From: Flavobacterium sp.
GTDB taxonomy: Bacteria; Bacteroidota; Bacteroidia; Flavobacteriales; Flavobacteriaceae
Direction of reading: 5' to 3'
NCBI GenBank assembly: GCA_021740105.1
Contig: JAIPAM010000001.1
Coordinates: 384,239-448,238, forward strand
DNA length: 64,000 nt
Part shown: positions 27,816 through 36,100 of the stretch, one piece after another
How the letters are laid out: each line of letters begins with the position of its first letter
Position numbering within the stretch: the first letter of the stretch is position 1
The notes under the pieces: model-generated
Told to the model about the DNA's origin: nothing
Database searches by the model: none
The model's input: the letters and a program-made list of their open reading frames with translations, nothing else
Made by a program: the position numbers and the translations under genes

Positions 27816-28364
27816 ATGAGTAGAAAATACAAGTTTGCAGAAAAAGACGGGGCTTATTTTGTTTCTTTTGCCACGATAAATTGGATTGATGTATTTACAA
27901 GAGACCTCTATTTTTCAACAATAACGGAATCATTAGCGTATTGTAGAAAAGAAAAAGGAATGGAATTATATGGTTACTGCATTATGCCTAGTCATGTACA
28001 TTTAATTTTTCGTTCATCATTTAGTGATCCTTCAGGATTAATAAGAGATTTTAAAGGTTTTACTTCTCGTAAATTAATGAAATTGATAGAAGATAATCCC
28101 CAAGAAAGCAGACGAGAATGGTTGATATGGATGTTTGAAAGAGCAGGGAAAAAGAACAGTAATATAGAAGTCAGTCAATTTTGGCAACAGCACAATAACC
28201 CAATTGAAATTTGGACATTAAAGGTTTTTGAGCAAAAGTTAAATTACATTCACAACAACCCTTTAGAATCCGGCTTTGTAACCGACCCAATTGATTGGAA
28301 ATACAGCAGTGCTAGAAATTATGGAAATAATGATAATACCGTATTAGAAATTGATTTGAATTAA
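27816..28364 (+). CDS. REP-associated tyrosine transposase (RAYT, Y1 family)
   Basis: This 182-aa protein starts MSRKYKFAEKDGAYFVSFAT. It has the Y1 transposase HxH motif in MPSHVHLIF (about 56-64) and the late helix ending in YIHNNPLESGFV (about 144-155), which contains the catalytic-tyrosine region. RAYTs are IS200/IS605-related single-domain nucleases that bind and cut REP hairpins. Inverted REP copies lie on both sides, and the 3' end of the gene is part of a 76-bp tandem duplication. The reading frame is intact; current mobility is unknown. Confidence 0.9.
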   Translation: MSRKYKFAEKDGAYFVSFATINWIDVFTRDLYFSTITESLAYCRKEKGMELYGYCIMPSHVHLIFRSSFSDPSGLIRDFKGFTSRKLMKLIEDNPQESRREWLIWMFERAGKKNSNIEVSQFWQQHNNPIEIWTLKVFEQKLNYIHNNPLESGFVTDPIDWKYSSARNYGNNDNTVLEIDLN

Positions 28365-28480
28365 ATTGTGGGCACGAGCGCGACGCTCGCGCTAGCAGAA
28401 GAATAATGACCATACTGTATTAGAAATTGATTTGAATTAGATTGCGGGCACGAGCGCGACGCTCGCGCTAGCAGAGGAAT
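28325..28480. repeat. 76-bp-period tandem duplication with two REP hairpins
   Basis: The last codons of the RAYT gene plus the downstream REP palindrome (28325-28404) are repeated with a 76-bp period (28401-28480), with only scattered differences. REP cores are at 28365-28398 and 28441-28474, each with CGAGCG and CGCTCG arms around a 3-nt loop. The second copy therefore carries a non-coding remnant of the gene's 3' end. Confidence 0.85.
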
Positions 28481-28488
28481 TCTAACTT

Positions 28489-28502
28489 TCCGGATTCGAA
28501 CC
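28489..28502 (-). pseudogene. Isolated tRNA T-arm fragment
   Basis: A 14-bp segment identical to the T-arm region of the adjacent tRNA-Cys (28575-28588) lies 86 bp away, in the same orientation and directly after the REP duplication. The rest of a tRNA cannot be folded here. It looks like a remnant of a tRNA 3' end or an old attachment site. Confidence 0.5.
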
Positions 28503-28532
28503 TTACTTTAATTAATTTTTCCTAAAAATTAA

Positions 28533-28564
28533 AAAAAAAAGAGACACATTACTGTATCTCTTTT
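28533..28564 (-). terminator. Rho-independent terminator after tRNA-Cys
   Basis: On the minus strand an approximately 12-bp stem (AAAAGAGATACA with TGTGTCTCTTTT, one G-U) with a GTAA loop is followed by a run of T. It starts 3 nt after the tRNA 3' end. Confidence 0.8.
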
Positions 28565-28566
28565 AG

Positions 28567-28637
28567 AGGCATCGTCCGGATTCGAACCGGAGTAGGAGCT
28601 TTTGCAGAGCCCAGCCTAGCCGCTCGGCCACGACGCC
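28567..28637 (-). tRNA. tRNA-Cys (anticodon GCA)
   Basis: The 71-nt minus-strand sequence folds as a cloverleaf: acceptor arms GGCGTCG and CGATGCC (one G-U), anticodon loop CTGCAAA with anticodon GCA, T-arm CCGG-TTCGAAT-CCGG, and a U discriminator base as usual for cysteine tRNA. CCA is not encoded. It supplies Cys for UGC/UGU codons. Its own -7 box (28654-28661) and terminator (28533-28564) suggest monocistronic expression. Confidence 0.95.
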
Positions 28638-28653
28638 ATTATTTAACGGATTG

Positions 28654-28661
28654 CAAATATA
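28654..28661 (-). promoter_or_regulatory. Candidate -7 box for tRNA-Cys
   Basis: The minus strand reads TATATTTG, a perfect TAnnTTTG, 16 nt upstream of the mature tRNA 5' end. Confidence 0.55.
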
Positions 28662-28718
28662 GAAATTATTTTGAATTTTAAATTTTATATCTTCAATTAT
28701 TTCAATCGGTAGTAAAAC

Positions 28719-29078
28719 CTAATTTCTATATTCTTCCAACTCAATGGTAACTGCCTCAACATCACCACCAATTGGGGGATTTAATTTAGAAACCCGCAAT
28801 AGAATTCTCGATACCGAAGGGATTTCCGCAAAAACCCTCACAATTATTCGGTGTCCCACATGCTCTAATAAATTTGACCGGATTGCCATTTCCTCCACTA
28901 CAATTCGGTTCAATAACACATAATCTACCGTGTCTTCCAAATCATCCGAAAGGCACGATTTTCGTAAATCAGTTTTAATTTCTAAATCCACCGAGTAATT
29001 GGAACCTATTTTACTTTCTTCAACCAAACAACCGTGAAAGGAGAACGTTCTTATATTTTGTAATTTTATTGTACCCAT
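28719..29078 (-). CDS. folB: Dihydroneopterin aldolase
   Basis: This 119-aa protein is of normal FolB length. It starts MGTIKLQNIRTFSFHGCLVEE, with the His-Gly of the fold at 15-16. It then has the DLEDTVDYVLL block (about 46-56), NLLEHVGHRII with the substrate-binding Glu-His (about 69-79), and the C-terminal KLNPPIGGDVEAV with the catalytic Lys. It converts 7,8-dihydroneopterin to 6-hydroxymethyl-dihydropterin in folate synthesis. It is divergent from glnS across 150 bp that carry 7-nt tandem repeats. Confidence 0.92.
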   Translation of the reverse strand: MGTIKLQNIRTFSFHGCLVEESKIGSNYSVDLEIKTDLRKSCLSDDLEDTVDYVLLNRIVVEEMAIRSNLLEHVGHRIIVRVFAEIPSVSRILLRVSKLNPPIGGDVEAVTIELEEYRN

Positions 29079-29088
29079 TTTGTTTTTT

Positions 29089-29198
29089 GTTTAAATGTTT
29101 AAGGTTTAAAGTTAAGTGTTTAAGAATTGAAGTTCTTTTACATTCCTTTGTTTTTTTATCGGTTTATTGATAAACATTAAACATTAAACCTTAAACTT
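29089..29198. repeat. Oppositely oriented heptamer tandem repeats between folB and glnS
   Basis: Five units of GTTTAAN type (GTTTAAAT, GTTTAAG, GTTTAAA, GTTAAGT, GTTTAAG) lie at 29089-29124. Four 7-nt units of the complementary sense (TAAACAT, TAAACAT, TAAACCT, TAAACTT) lie at 29171-29198. The second set ends directly before the glnS -7 box. Confidence 0.7.
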
Positions 29199-29201
29199 TT
29201 T

Positions 29202-29209
29202 TACCTTTG
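29202..29209 (+). promoter_or_regulatory. Candidate -7 box for glnS
   Basis: TACCTTTG, a perfect TAnnTTTG, lies 19 nt before the glnS ATG at 29229, abutting the heptamer repeats. Confidence 0.6.
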
Positions 29210-29228
29210 CTAAAATTAAATAAAAATT

Positions 29229-31340
29229 ATGTCAACCGAAGATAAATCGCTTCATTTTATTGAACAAATTATAGAAGACAGCTTATCTAGCGGTTTTCCT
29301 CAAGATAAATTACGCTTTCGTTTCCCGCCTGAACCCAACGGTTATCTGCATATTGGCCACGCCAAATCCATTTGTTTGAATTTCGGATTAGGATTGCGTT
29401 ACAACGCGCCAGTAAATCTGCGTTTTGACGACACCAATCCTGCGAAAGAAGAACAAGAATATGTTGACGCCATAAAAGAAGACTTGCAATGGCTTGGTTT
29501 TCAATGGGCTGAAGAAAGATATGCGTCGGATTATTTCCAACAATTGTACGATTGGGCCGTTGAAATGATTAAAAAAGGCAAAGCTTATGTGGACAGTCAA
29601 TCTTCTGAAGAAATGGCAGCACAAAAGGGAACTCCTACACAACCAGGAGTTGACGGACCCTACAGAAATCGTTCGATTGAAGAAAATTTATCTTTATTTG
29701 AAGCGATGAAAAATGGCGATTTCCCTGAAGGAAGTCATGTTTTAAGAGCTAAAATTGACATGAAATCGACGAATATGTTGATGCGAGATCCTTTGATGTA
29801 TCGTATTTTACACCGCCATCACCATAGAACCGGAAACGATTGGAAAATCTATCCAATGTACGATTATGCGCACGGCGAAAGCGATTATATCGAGCAAATT
29901 TCACATTCTATTTGTACGCTCGAATTTGTAATGCACCGCGAATTGTACAATTGGTTTTTAGATCAGATTTACACTGAACTTGATTCAGCGTCTAACACAA
30001 TTAAAGTAAGACCAAACCAATACGAATTTGCACGATTGAACTTGAATTATACTGTAATGAGCAAACGTAAACTCCTTCAATTAGTTCAAGAAAATAGTGT
30101 TAACGGCTGGGACGATCCTAGAATGCCAACTATTTCAGGATTGAGAAGACGTGGCTATACCCCTAATTCTATTCGTAAATTTTGCGAAACTATTGGAGTT
30201 GCAAAACGCGAAAATGTGATTGATGTTTCGCTTTTAGAATTTTGCTTGCGCGAAGATTTAAACAAAACAGCGCCTCGGGTTATGGCGGTTTTAGACCCGG
30301 TGAAAGTGGTTATTACCAATTATCCTGAGGGCAAAGAAGAATTATTAGATGCCGAAAACAACCAAGAAGACGAAAGTGCGGGTTACAGAAAAGTGCCATT
30401 TTCTAGAGAAATTTACATTGAAAGAGAAGACTTTTTAGAAGAAGCACCCGCTAAATTTTTCCGTTTGTCGTTAGGTAGAGAAGTGCGTTTAAAAAATGCG
30501 TATATCATTAAAGGAGAGGGTGTTGTAAAAGATGCAGTCGGGAATATCACTGAAATTCATGTCACATACGATAGCGATAGCCGAAGTGGAAGTGGAAGCG
30601 AAGCCAGTCAGAGAAAAGTGGCCGGAACGTTACATTGGGTTTCCATTTCATATGCTATTCCAGCGGAGGTGAGAATGTACGATCGTTTGTTTATTGACGA
30701 AGCACCAGACAGCCATAAAGAGAAAAACTTCTTAGATTTTATGAATCCGAATTCTTTACAAATCGTAAAAGGTTTTGTAGAACCGAGTTTGGCAACGGTA
30801 AAATCAGGTGATAAATTCCAATTTCAACGCATGGGTTATTTCAATGTAGATAAGGATTCAACTCCTGAAAAACTAGTTTTTAACAGAACGGTTGGATTGA
30901 AAGATGCTTGGGAAGAAAAAGGCAAAAAAGAAGAAAATTTATTGATGTCGATGCAAAAAGAGATCAATAAATATGTAAAAGAAAAAGACGATGCTGCTGC
31001 AAATGTGACTCTTAACACCATCATTGAAACCATAAAAAGCATCGATAATTTCAGTTTGATTTGTCAAACGATAATTAAAAACGTGAAAAACGATAACAAT
31101 GCGTTGTTGTTTTCAAATTTGATTTTACATTTTTCTGATAAAGTTAATTTTAAAGATATCGATTCTGAGGTTTTGACAAAATTATATTCCATGTCGTTAA
31201 AAAGTCAAATGCCGGCGGTGCGAATTTTTGCAATTCGTAATTTGAAACACGATGTCGATAATTCAAGCGATTTTAATTCGCAACTTTCGGAATTAAGACT
31301 AGCTGAAAAAAATGAAAAAGTTTTAGACGAATTGAAATAA
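29229..31340 (+). CDS. glnS: Glutaminyl-tRNA synthetase with C-terminal extension
   Basis: This 703-aa class I synthetase has the HIGH motif at 41-44 (PPEPNGYLHIGHAKS) and MSKR at 277-280. LRFDDTNPAKEEQEYV (about 63-78) and MYDYAHGESDYIE mark GlnRS as distinct from GluRS. It charges tRNA-Gln directly, so the amidotransferase route is not needed for Gln. The anticodon-binding barrels end near residue 555. A further 145-residue helical extension (DAWEEKGKKEENLLMS to the end) exceeds the roughly 550-aa bacterial length and includes an AVRIFAIRNLKHD HEAT-like stretch. It is convergent with gltX, separated by a terminator. Confidence 0.95.
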   Translation: MSTEDKSLHFIEQIIEDSLSSGFPQDKLRFRFPPEPNGYLHIGHAKSICLNFGLGLRYNAPVNLRFDDTNPAKEEQEYVDAIKEDLQWLGFQWAEERYASDYFQQLYDWAVEMIKKGKAYVDSQSSEEMAAQKGTPTQPGVDGPYRNRSIEENLSLFEAMKNGDFPEGSHVLRAKIDMKSTNMLMRDPLMYRILHRHHHRTGNDWKIYPMYDYAHGESDYIEQISHSICTLEFVMHRELYNWFLDQIYTELDSASNTIKVRPNQYEFARLNLNYTVMSKRKLLQLVQENSVNGWDDPRMPTISGLRRRGYTPNSIRKFCETIGVAKRENVIDVSLLEFCLREDLNKTAPRVMAVLDPVKVVITNYPEGKEELLDAENNQEDESAGYRKVPFSREIYIEREDFLEEAPAKFFRLSLGREVRLKNAYIIKGEGVVKDAVGNITEIHVTYDSDSRSGSGSEASQRKVAGTLHWVSISYAIPAEVRMYDRLFIDEAPDSHKEKNFLDFMNPNSLQIVKGFVEPSLATVKSGDKFQFQRMGYFNVDKDSTPEKLVFNRTVGLKDAWEEKGKKEENLLMSMQKEINKYVKEKDDAAANVTLNTIIETIKSIDNFSLICQTIIKNVKNDNNALLFSNLILHFSDKVNFKDIDSEVLTKLYSMSLKSQMPAVRIFAIRNLKHDVDNSSDFNSQLSELRLAEKNEKVLDELK

Positions 31341-31357
31341 TAATTTTCATTTCAAAT

Positions 31358-31387
31358 AAAAAAGCGCCCATTCGAGGCGCTTTTTTT
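31358..31387 (+). terminator. Rho-independent terminator of glnS
   Basis: AAAAAAGCGCC, a 7-nt loop, then GGCGCTTTTTT followed by more T. It lies 17 bp after the glnS stop; its symmetrical A/T flanks could also stop transcription from gltX. The rest of the 235-bp convergent gap shows nothing I can name. Confidence 0.9.
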
Positions 31388-31575
31388 AATATTGATTTTA
31401 ACTATCGAACGAAGTTGAGTTATCAATTTGAACGATTAAAAACGGCTTTTATATCTTGCTTTTAAAGCAGTTTTTTAATTTTTAGGAAAAACACTTCCTC
31501 TTTTTAAAAACGATTAAACCGGTGCTTTTATTTTAAGTTTCAACTAAAATTTCCTTTAGTTTTAAAAAAACAAAT

Positions 31576-33081
31576 CTATAAAACCGAAATTGCTTTTTGA
31601 ATCCGATTGATTGTTTCTTCTTTTCCGATAAAATCGGCAATATCAAAAAGATGCGGTCCTTTTAGTGCGCCAACCAAACTCAAACGAAACGGTTGCATAA
31701 TTTTCCCCATTCCAATTTCATTTTCGGTCATCCAGTCTTTTACGATGGTTTCCATTTTCTCTGAAGAAAAAACATCAATACCTTCCAAAATCACAATTAA
31801 TTGTTCCATTAAATCGCTCGTGTCTTCTTTCCAATTTTTCGTTGCTTTTTCATCATAGGATGTTGGCGCCTCGAAAAAATAATCAGAAAGCGACCAAAAT
31901 TCAGAAACGAAATTAGCGCGTTCTTTTATTAAGGAAACCAATTTTGTCAATCGCTCTTCCGAAATATAAATTCCTCTTGATACCAATATTGGTGTATATG
32001 ATTTTGCTAAATCGGAATCGCTTTGCATTTGTAAATAATGATGATTGAACCATTTGTTTTTTTCTGGGTCGAATTTTGCTCCCGCTTTATGAACTCGGTT
32101 CAAATCGAATTTATTCACTAATTCTTCCAATGAAAACAATTCTTGTTCGGTTCCGTCATTCCAACCTAATAATGCTAAAAAGTTGATTACTGCCTCAGGA
32201 TAAAACCCCGATTCTCTGTACCCAGATGAAATTCCCTCGTCTGTTTTCCATTCCAAAGGAAATACCGGAAACCCTAATTTGTCCCCATCGCGCTTGGATA
32301 ATTTTCCGTTTCCAACAGGTTTTAAAATAAGTGGCAAGTGAGCAAATTCAGGCGCTTCCCAACCCAAAGCACGGTACAATAAAACGTGTAACGGCATTGA
32401 TGGCAACCATTCTTCCCCACGAATTACGTGTGAAGTTTCCATTAAATGATCGTCCACAATATTCGCCAAATGGTAAGTTGGCATCCCATCGCTTTTAAAT
32501 AAAACTTTATCGTCTAATAGATTCGTTTCAAATTTTACTTCACCACGAATGATGTCGTGCAAGTGTAAAGTTTCCTCAATTGGAGTTTTAAAACGGATTA
32601 CATATTCCTCGCCATTTGCAATTCTCATGGCCGTTTCTTCCTTTGAGATTACTAAAGAAGTGTCTAATTTTTCTCGATTATGGTGATTGTAAATAAACGT
32701 TTTTCCTTGTTCTTCGTGTTGTTTTCTATGTGAATCTAAAGCTTCGGCGGTATCAAATGCATAATAAGCCCAACCTGAATTTATCAATTGATCGGCATAT
32801 TGTTGGTACAACTGTTTTCTCTCACTTTGACGATAAGGTCCAAATTTTTCGTTTTTTCCAATCGTTTCATCCGGTGAAATTCCCAACCATTCTAACGCTT
32901 CTAAAATGTAATTTTCTGCACCTGGAACAAATCGATTTTGATCGGTGTCTTCAATTCGTAAAAAGAAAACACCTCCGTTTTTTTTGGCAAATAAATAATT
33001 AAACAACGCGGTGCGAACTCCACCAATATGTAATGGTCCTGTAGGGCTTGGCGCAAAACGAACACGAACTTGCTTTGACAT
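31576..33081 (-). CDS. gltX: Glutamyl-tRNA synthetase
   Basis: This 501-aa class I synthetase has RFAPSPTGPLHIGGVRTALF (8-27) with the HIGG signature at 18-21. A KLSKRDGDKLG block (about 263-273) is the KMSKS motif, and the all-helical C-terminal anticodon domain follows (about 330-501). The length is typical for non-discriminating or discriminating bacterial GluRS; as glnS is present next door, discriminating action on tRNA-Glu is expected. It also feeds tetrapyrrole synthesis through Glu-tRNA. A -7 box is at 33098-33105. Confidence 0.95.
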   Translation of the reverse strand: MSKQVRVRFAPSPTGPLHIGGVRTALFNYLFAKKNGGVFFLRIEDTDQNRFVPGAENYILEALEWLGISPDETIGKNEKFGPYRQSERKQLYQQYADQLINSGWAYYAFDTAEALDSHRKQHEEQGKTFIYNHHNREKLDTSLVISKEETAMRIANGEEYVIRFKTPIEETLHLHDIIRGEVKFETNLLDDKVLFKSDGMPTYHLANIVDDHLMETSHVIRGEEWLPSMPLHVLLYRALGWEAPEFAHLPLILKPVGNGKLSKRDGDKLGFPVFPLEWKTDEGISSGYRESGFYPEAVINFLALLGWNDGTEQELFSLEELVNKFDLNRVHKAGAKFDPEKNKWFNHHYLQMQSDSDLAKSYTPILVSRGIYISEERLTKLVSLIKERANFVSEFWSLSDYFFEAPTSYDEKATKNWKEDTSDLMEQLIVILEGIDVFSSEKMETIVKDWMTENEIGMGKIMQPFRLSLVGALKGPHLFDIADFIGKEETINRIQKAISVL

Positions 33082-33097
33082 TTTTATAAATTTTTAG

Positions 33098-33105
33098 CAA
33101 AGATA
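33098..33105 (-). promoter_or_regulatory. Candidate -7 box for gltX
   Basis: The minus strand reads TATCTTTG, a perfect TAnnTTTG, 16 nt upstream of the gltX ATG. Confidence 0.6.
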
Positions 33106-33146
33106 CAATTTCAATTTATGTCTGTAAAATTTACTTTTTTAATAGA

Positions 33147-33166
33147 GATAAAATCGTAATTTTATC
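33147..33166. promoter_or_regulatory. Short inverted repeat in the gltX/DUF4175 divergent region
   Basis: 8-bp arms GATAAAAT and ATTTTATC surround a CGTA spacer, 22 bp before the start of the DUF4175 gene. No T-tract follows on either strand, so it is more likely an operator or chance AT-rich symmetry than a terminator. Confidence 0.3.
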
Positions 33167-33188
33167 GGTTAATAAATCGTGATTGTAG

Positions 33189-36100
33189 TTGGAAGATTCA
33201 AAATCTATTTTTCTAAAATTAGAAGCTTTTATAAAGAAGTATTATACGAATGAACTCATTCGAGGCGCGCTATTTTTTATTGGCTTAGGGTTAATTTATT
33301 TCTTATTTACTCTTTTTATTGAATACTTTCTTTGGTTGAAACCAATAGGCAGAACGACATTGTTTGTGTTATTTGTTGTCGTTGAAACGTTTTTACTTAT
33401 TCGATTTGTTGCGTTTCCAATATTTAAATTATTCAAACTTCAAAAAGGGATTAATTTCGAAGAGGCATCGGCAATCATTGGTACTCATTTTACAGAAGTG
33501 AGCGATAAATTAATCAACTTTCTTCAGCTTTCTGATTTGAACAATCAGGAGAAATCCGAATTATTATTAGCTTCAATCGAACAAAAAGCCAAATTACTAA
33601 GTCCGATACCGTTTAGTAATGCAATCAATTTTAATGTCAATAGAAGGTATTTGCCGTTAGCAATTCTACCTATTTTGTTTTTCTTGTTTTTCTATGTTTC
33701 AGGAAATAGTTATGTAATTTCTCAAAGCTTTGAAAGAGTGGTTAATTTTAAAAAGCAATTTTTACCTCCAGCGCCGTTTAAATTGGTTTTGTTAAATAAG
33801 GATTTGGAAACCGAACAGAACAAAGATTTTGTTGTCAAAGTTAAATCAGAAGGGAAAATAATCCCCGAAACGGTGATGATCAATATTGGTTCCGAGAGTT
33901 ACTTCATGGAGAGTAATGGAAGGGGCGAATTCCAATATAAAATTGAAAAGCCCAATTCCAATGTTTCCTTTTTTATGGAAGCCAATGAAGTTTTCTCGTT
34001 GGATTATGAATTAAATGTGATTAACGTTCCTGCAATCACTAATTTAGAAATGACTTTAAACTTTCCCTCCTATTTGAATAAGAAGTCGGAAACCATTAAA
34101 GGAACTGGAAACGCTATCATTCCAGAAGGCACGACTGTAACTTGGAAAATGACTACGGTAGCTACCCAAAGTGTCAGTTGGAACGATTTAAAGAGCAGCA
34201 CTTCGTTTTTAAAACAAGAAAATCTATTTAGATTATCTAAAAACATTTCTCAAAACACAGAATACAACATTATTACTTCAAATAATAAGGTTAAAGATTA
34301 TGAACGGTTAAGCTATCAGATTTCGGTTATTAAAGATCAATTCCCGACCATTAATGTCAACAACGCTCCCGACAGTTTAAAGGTTGCTAAAAATTACGTT
34401 TTGGGCCAAGTCTCCGATGATTATGGGCTTAGCAAACTGCAAATCGTATACTACGAAAAGGACAAGCCACAATCTCAAAAAAAAGCTTTAATAACTGTTA
34501 AAAAAGACATTTACGACCAATTTGTTTTTGCCTTTCCTAGTAATCTTCCAGTGGAGCAAGGAATTGCTTATGAATATTATTTTGAGGTTTTCGATAATGA
34601 TGCCATTCATAATTATAAAAGTTCAAAATCGGCTGTTTTTTATAATAGAATCGCAACCGATCAAGAAAAAGAAGAGCAAATTTTACAGGAGCAAAACAAA
34701 AACATTAACAGCTTAGAAAAGTCATTAAAAAACCAAGACAAGCAAATTTCAGAAATTGAAAAGCTGCAAAAAAACGGCAAAGAAAAAGAGAGCTTAGAGT
34801 ATAAAGACCAACAAAAAATAAATGATTTTATAAAACGTCAAAAGCAACAAGACGAAATCATGAAAGAGTATTCCAAAAAAATGGAAGAGAATTTAGATAA
34901 ATTCAAAACGGAGAAAAAAGACGAATTTAAAGAAGAGCTTCAAAAAAGATTAGCCAACGCCGATAAAGAATTAGAAAAAAACAAGAAACTATTAGACGAA
35001 CTTAAAGAGCTAAATGATAAATTAAAAAACGAAGAGCTCTTTGAAAAGCTCGAAAAATTTAAACAAATAACCAAGAATCAAACAAAAACCTTAGAGCAAT
35101 TAGTAGAATTGACTAAGAAATATTACGTTGAAAAAAAGGCAGAACAAATTGCCGATCAATTGGACAAACTAGCCGATAAGCAAGATAAATTAGCGGAAAA
35201 CGAAAAAGAAAACCAAGTCGATAAGCAAGAAGCAATCAACAAACAGTTTGATAAAATCCAAGAGGATTTAAAAGAGCTACAGAAAGAAAATAAAGAGTTA
35301 AAGTCACCGATAGACCTTCCTAAAGATACTGAAAAAGAAAACAGCATTAACGAAGATTTGAAAAAAGCAACCGACGAATTGCAGAAACAAAATCAGTCCA
35401 AGGCCAAACCAAAACAGAAGAGCGCCTCAAAGAAAATGAAAGAAATGAGCGGCGACATGACGGAAGGAATGGCGGGATCCGAAATGGATCAGCTAGAGGA
35501 AGACGTAAAAATGCTGCGTCAAATCTTAGATAATTTACTTGCCTATTCCTTTTCTCAAGAGGATTTAATGAAGCAATTTAAAGGTTTAAAACGAGGGTCG
35601 CCTTCGTTTAATAAAGATTTAAAAATCCAGCAGAATTTAAAACAGCAATTTAAACATGTTGACGACAGCTTGTTTGCAATGTCATTAAGAAACCCAAAAA
35701 TCGCGGAGAATGTTACCCAAGAAATAGGAAACGTGCATTATAATATCGATAAAGCGCTAGATAGTTTTGTAGATTCTCAAATTTCAAAAGGTCTTTCAAG
35801 TCAGCAATATGCAATTTCAGCCTCAAATAAACTGGCAGATTTTCTAAGCGCTACACTAAGCAACATGCAATCAGAAATGAAAATGTCCGGTTCTGGTAAA
35901 GGCGGGAAACCGAAACCAGGAAAGGGGCAGGGATCTGGAATGCAGCTTCCCGATATTATCAAAAAGCAAGAAGGCCTCGGGGAAAAGATGAAAGAAGGAA
36001 TGAAAAAAGGCAATAAACCAGGCGAAGGTACCAAGCCCGGACAAGGCGAAAAAGGCAAATCAAAAGGCGACGGGAAAACAGGAAATGGCGACACCCCAAA

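Noticed and set aside
27721..28480. Interpretation of the RAYT unit as a complete insertion sequence with target-site duplications
   Set aside because: No target duplication or classical terminal inverted repeats are seen beyond the REP hairpins; RAYT/REP explains the layout.
31542..31561. AACTAAA/TTTAGTT hairpin downstream of gltX
   Set aside because: No T-tract follows on the minus strand; the palindrome near glnS is the stronger terminator for this convergent gap.
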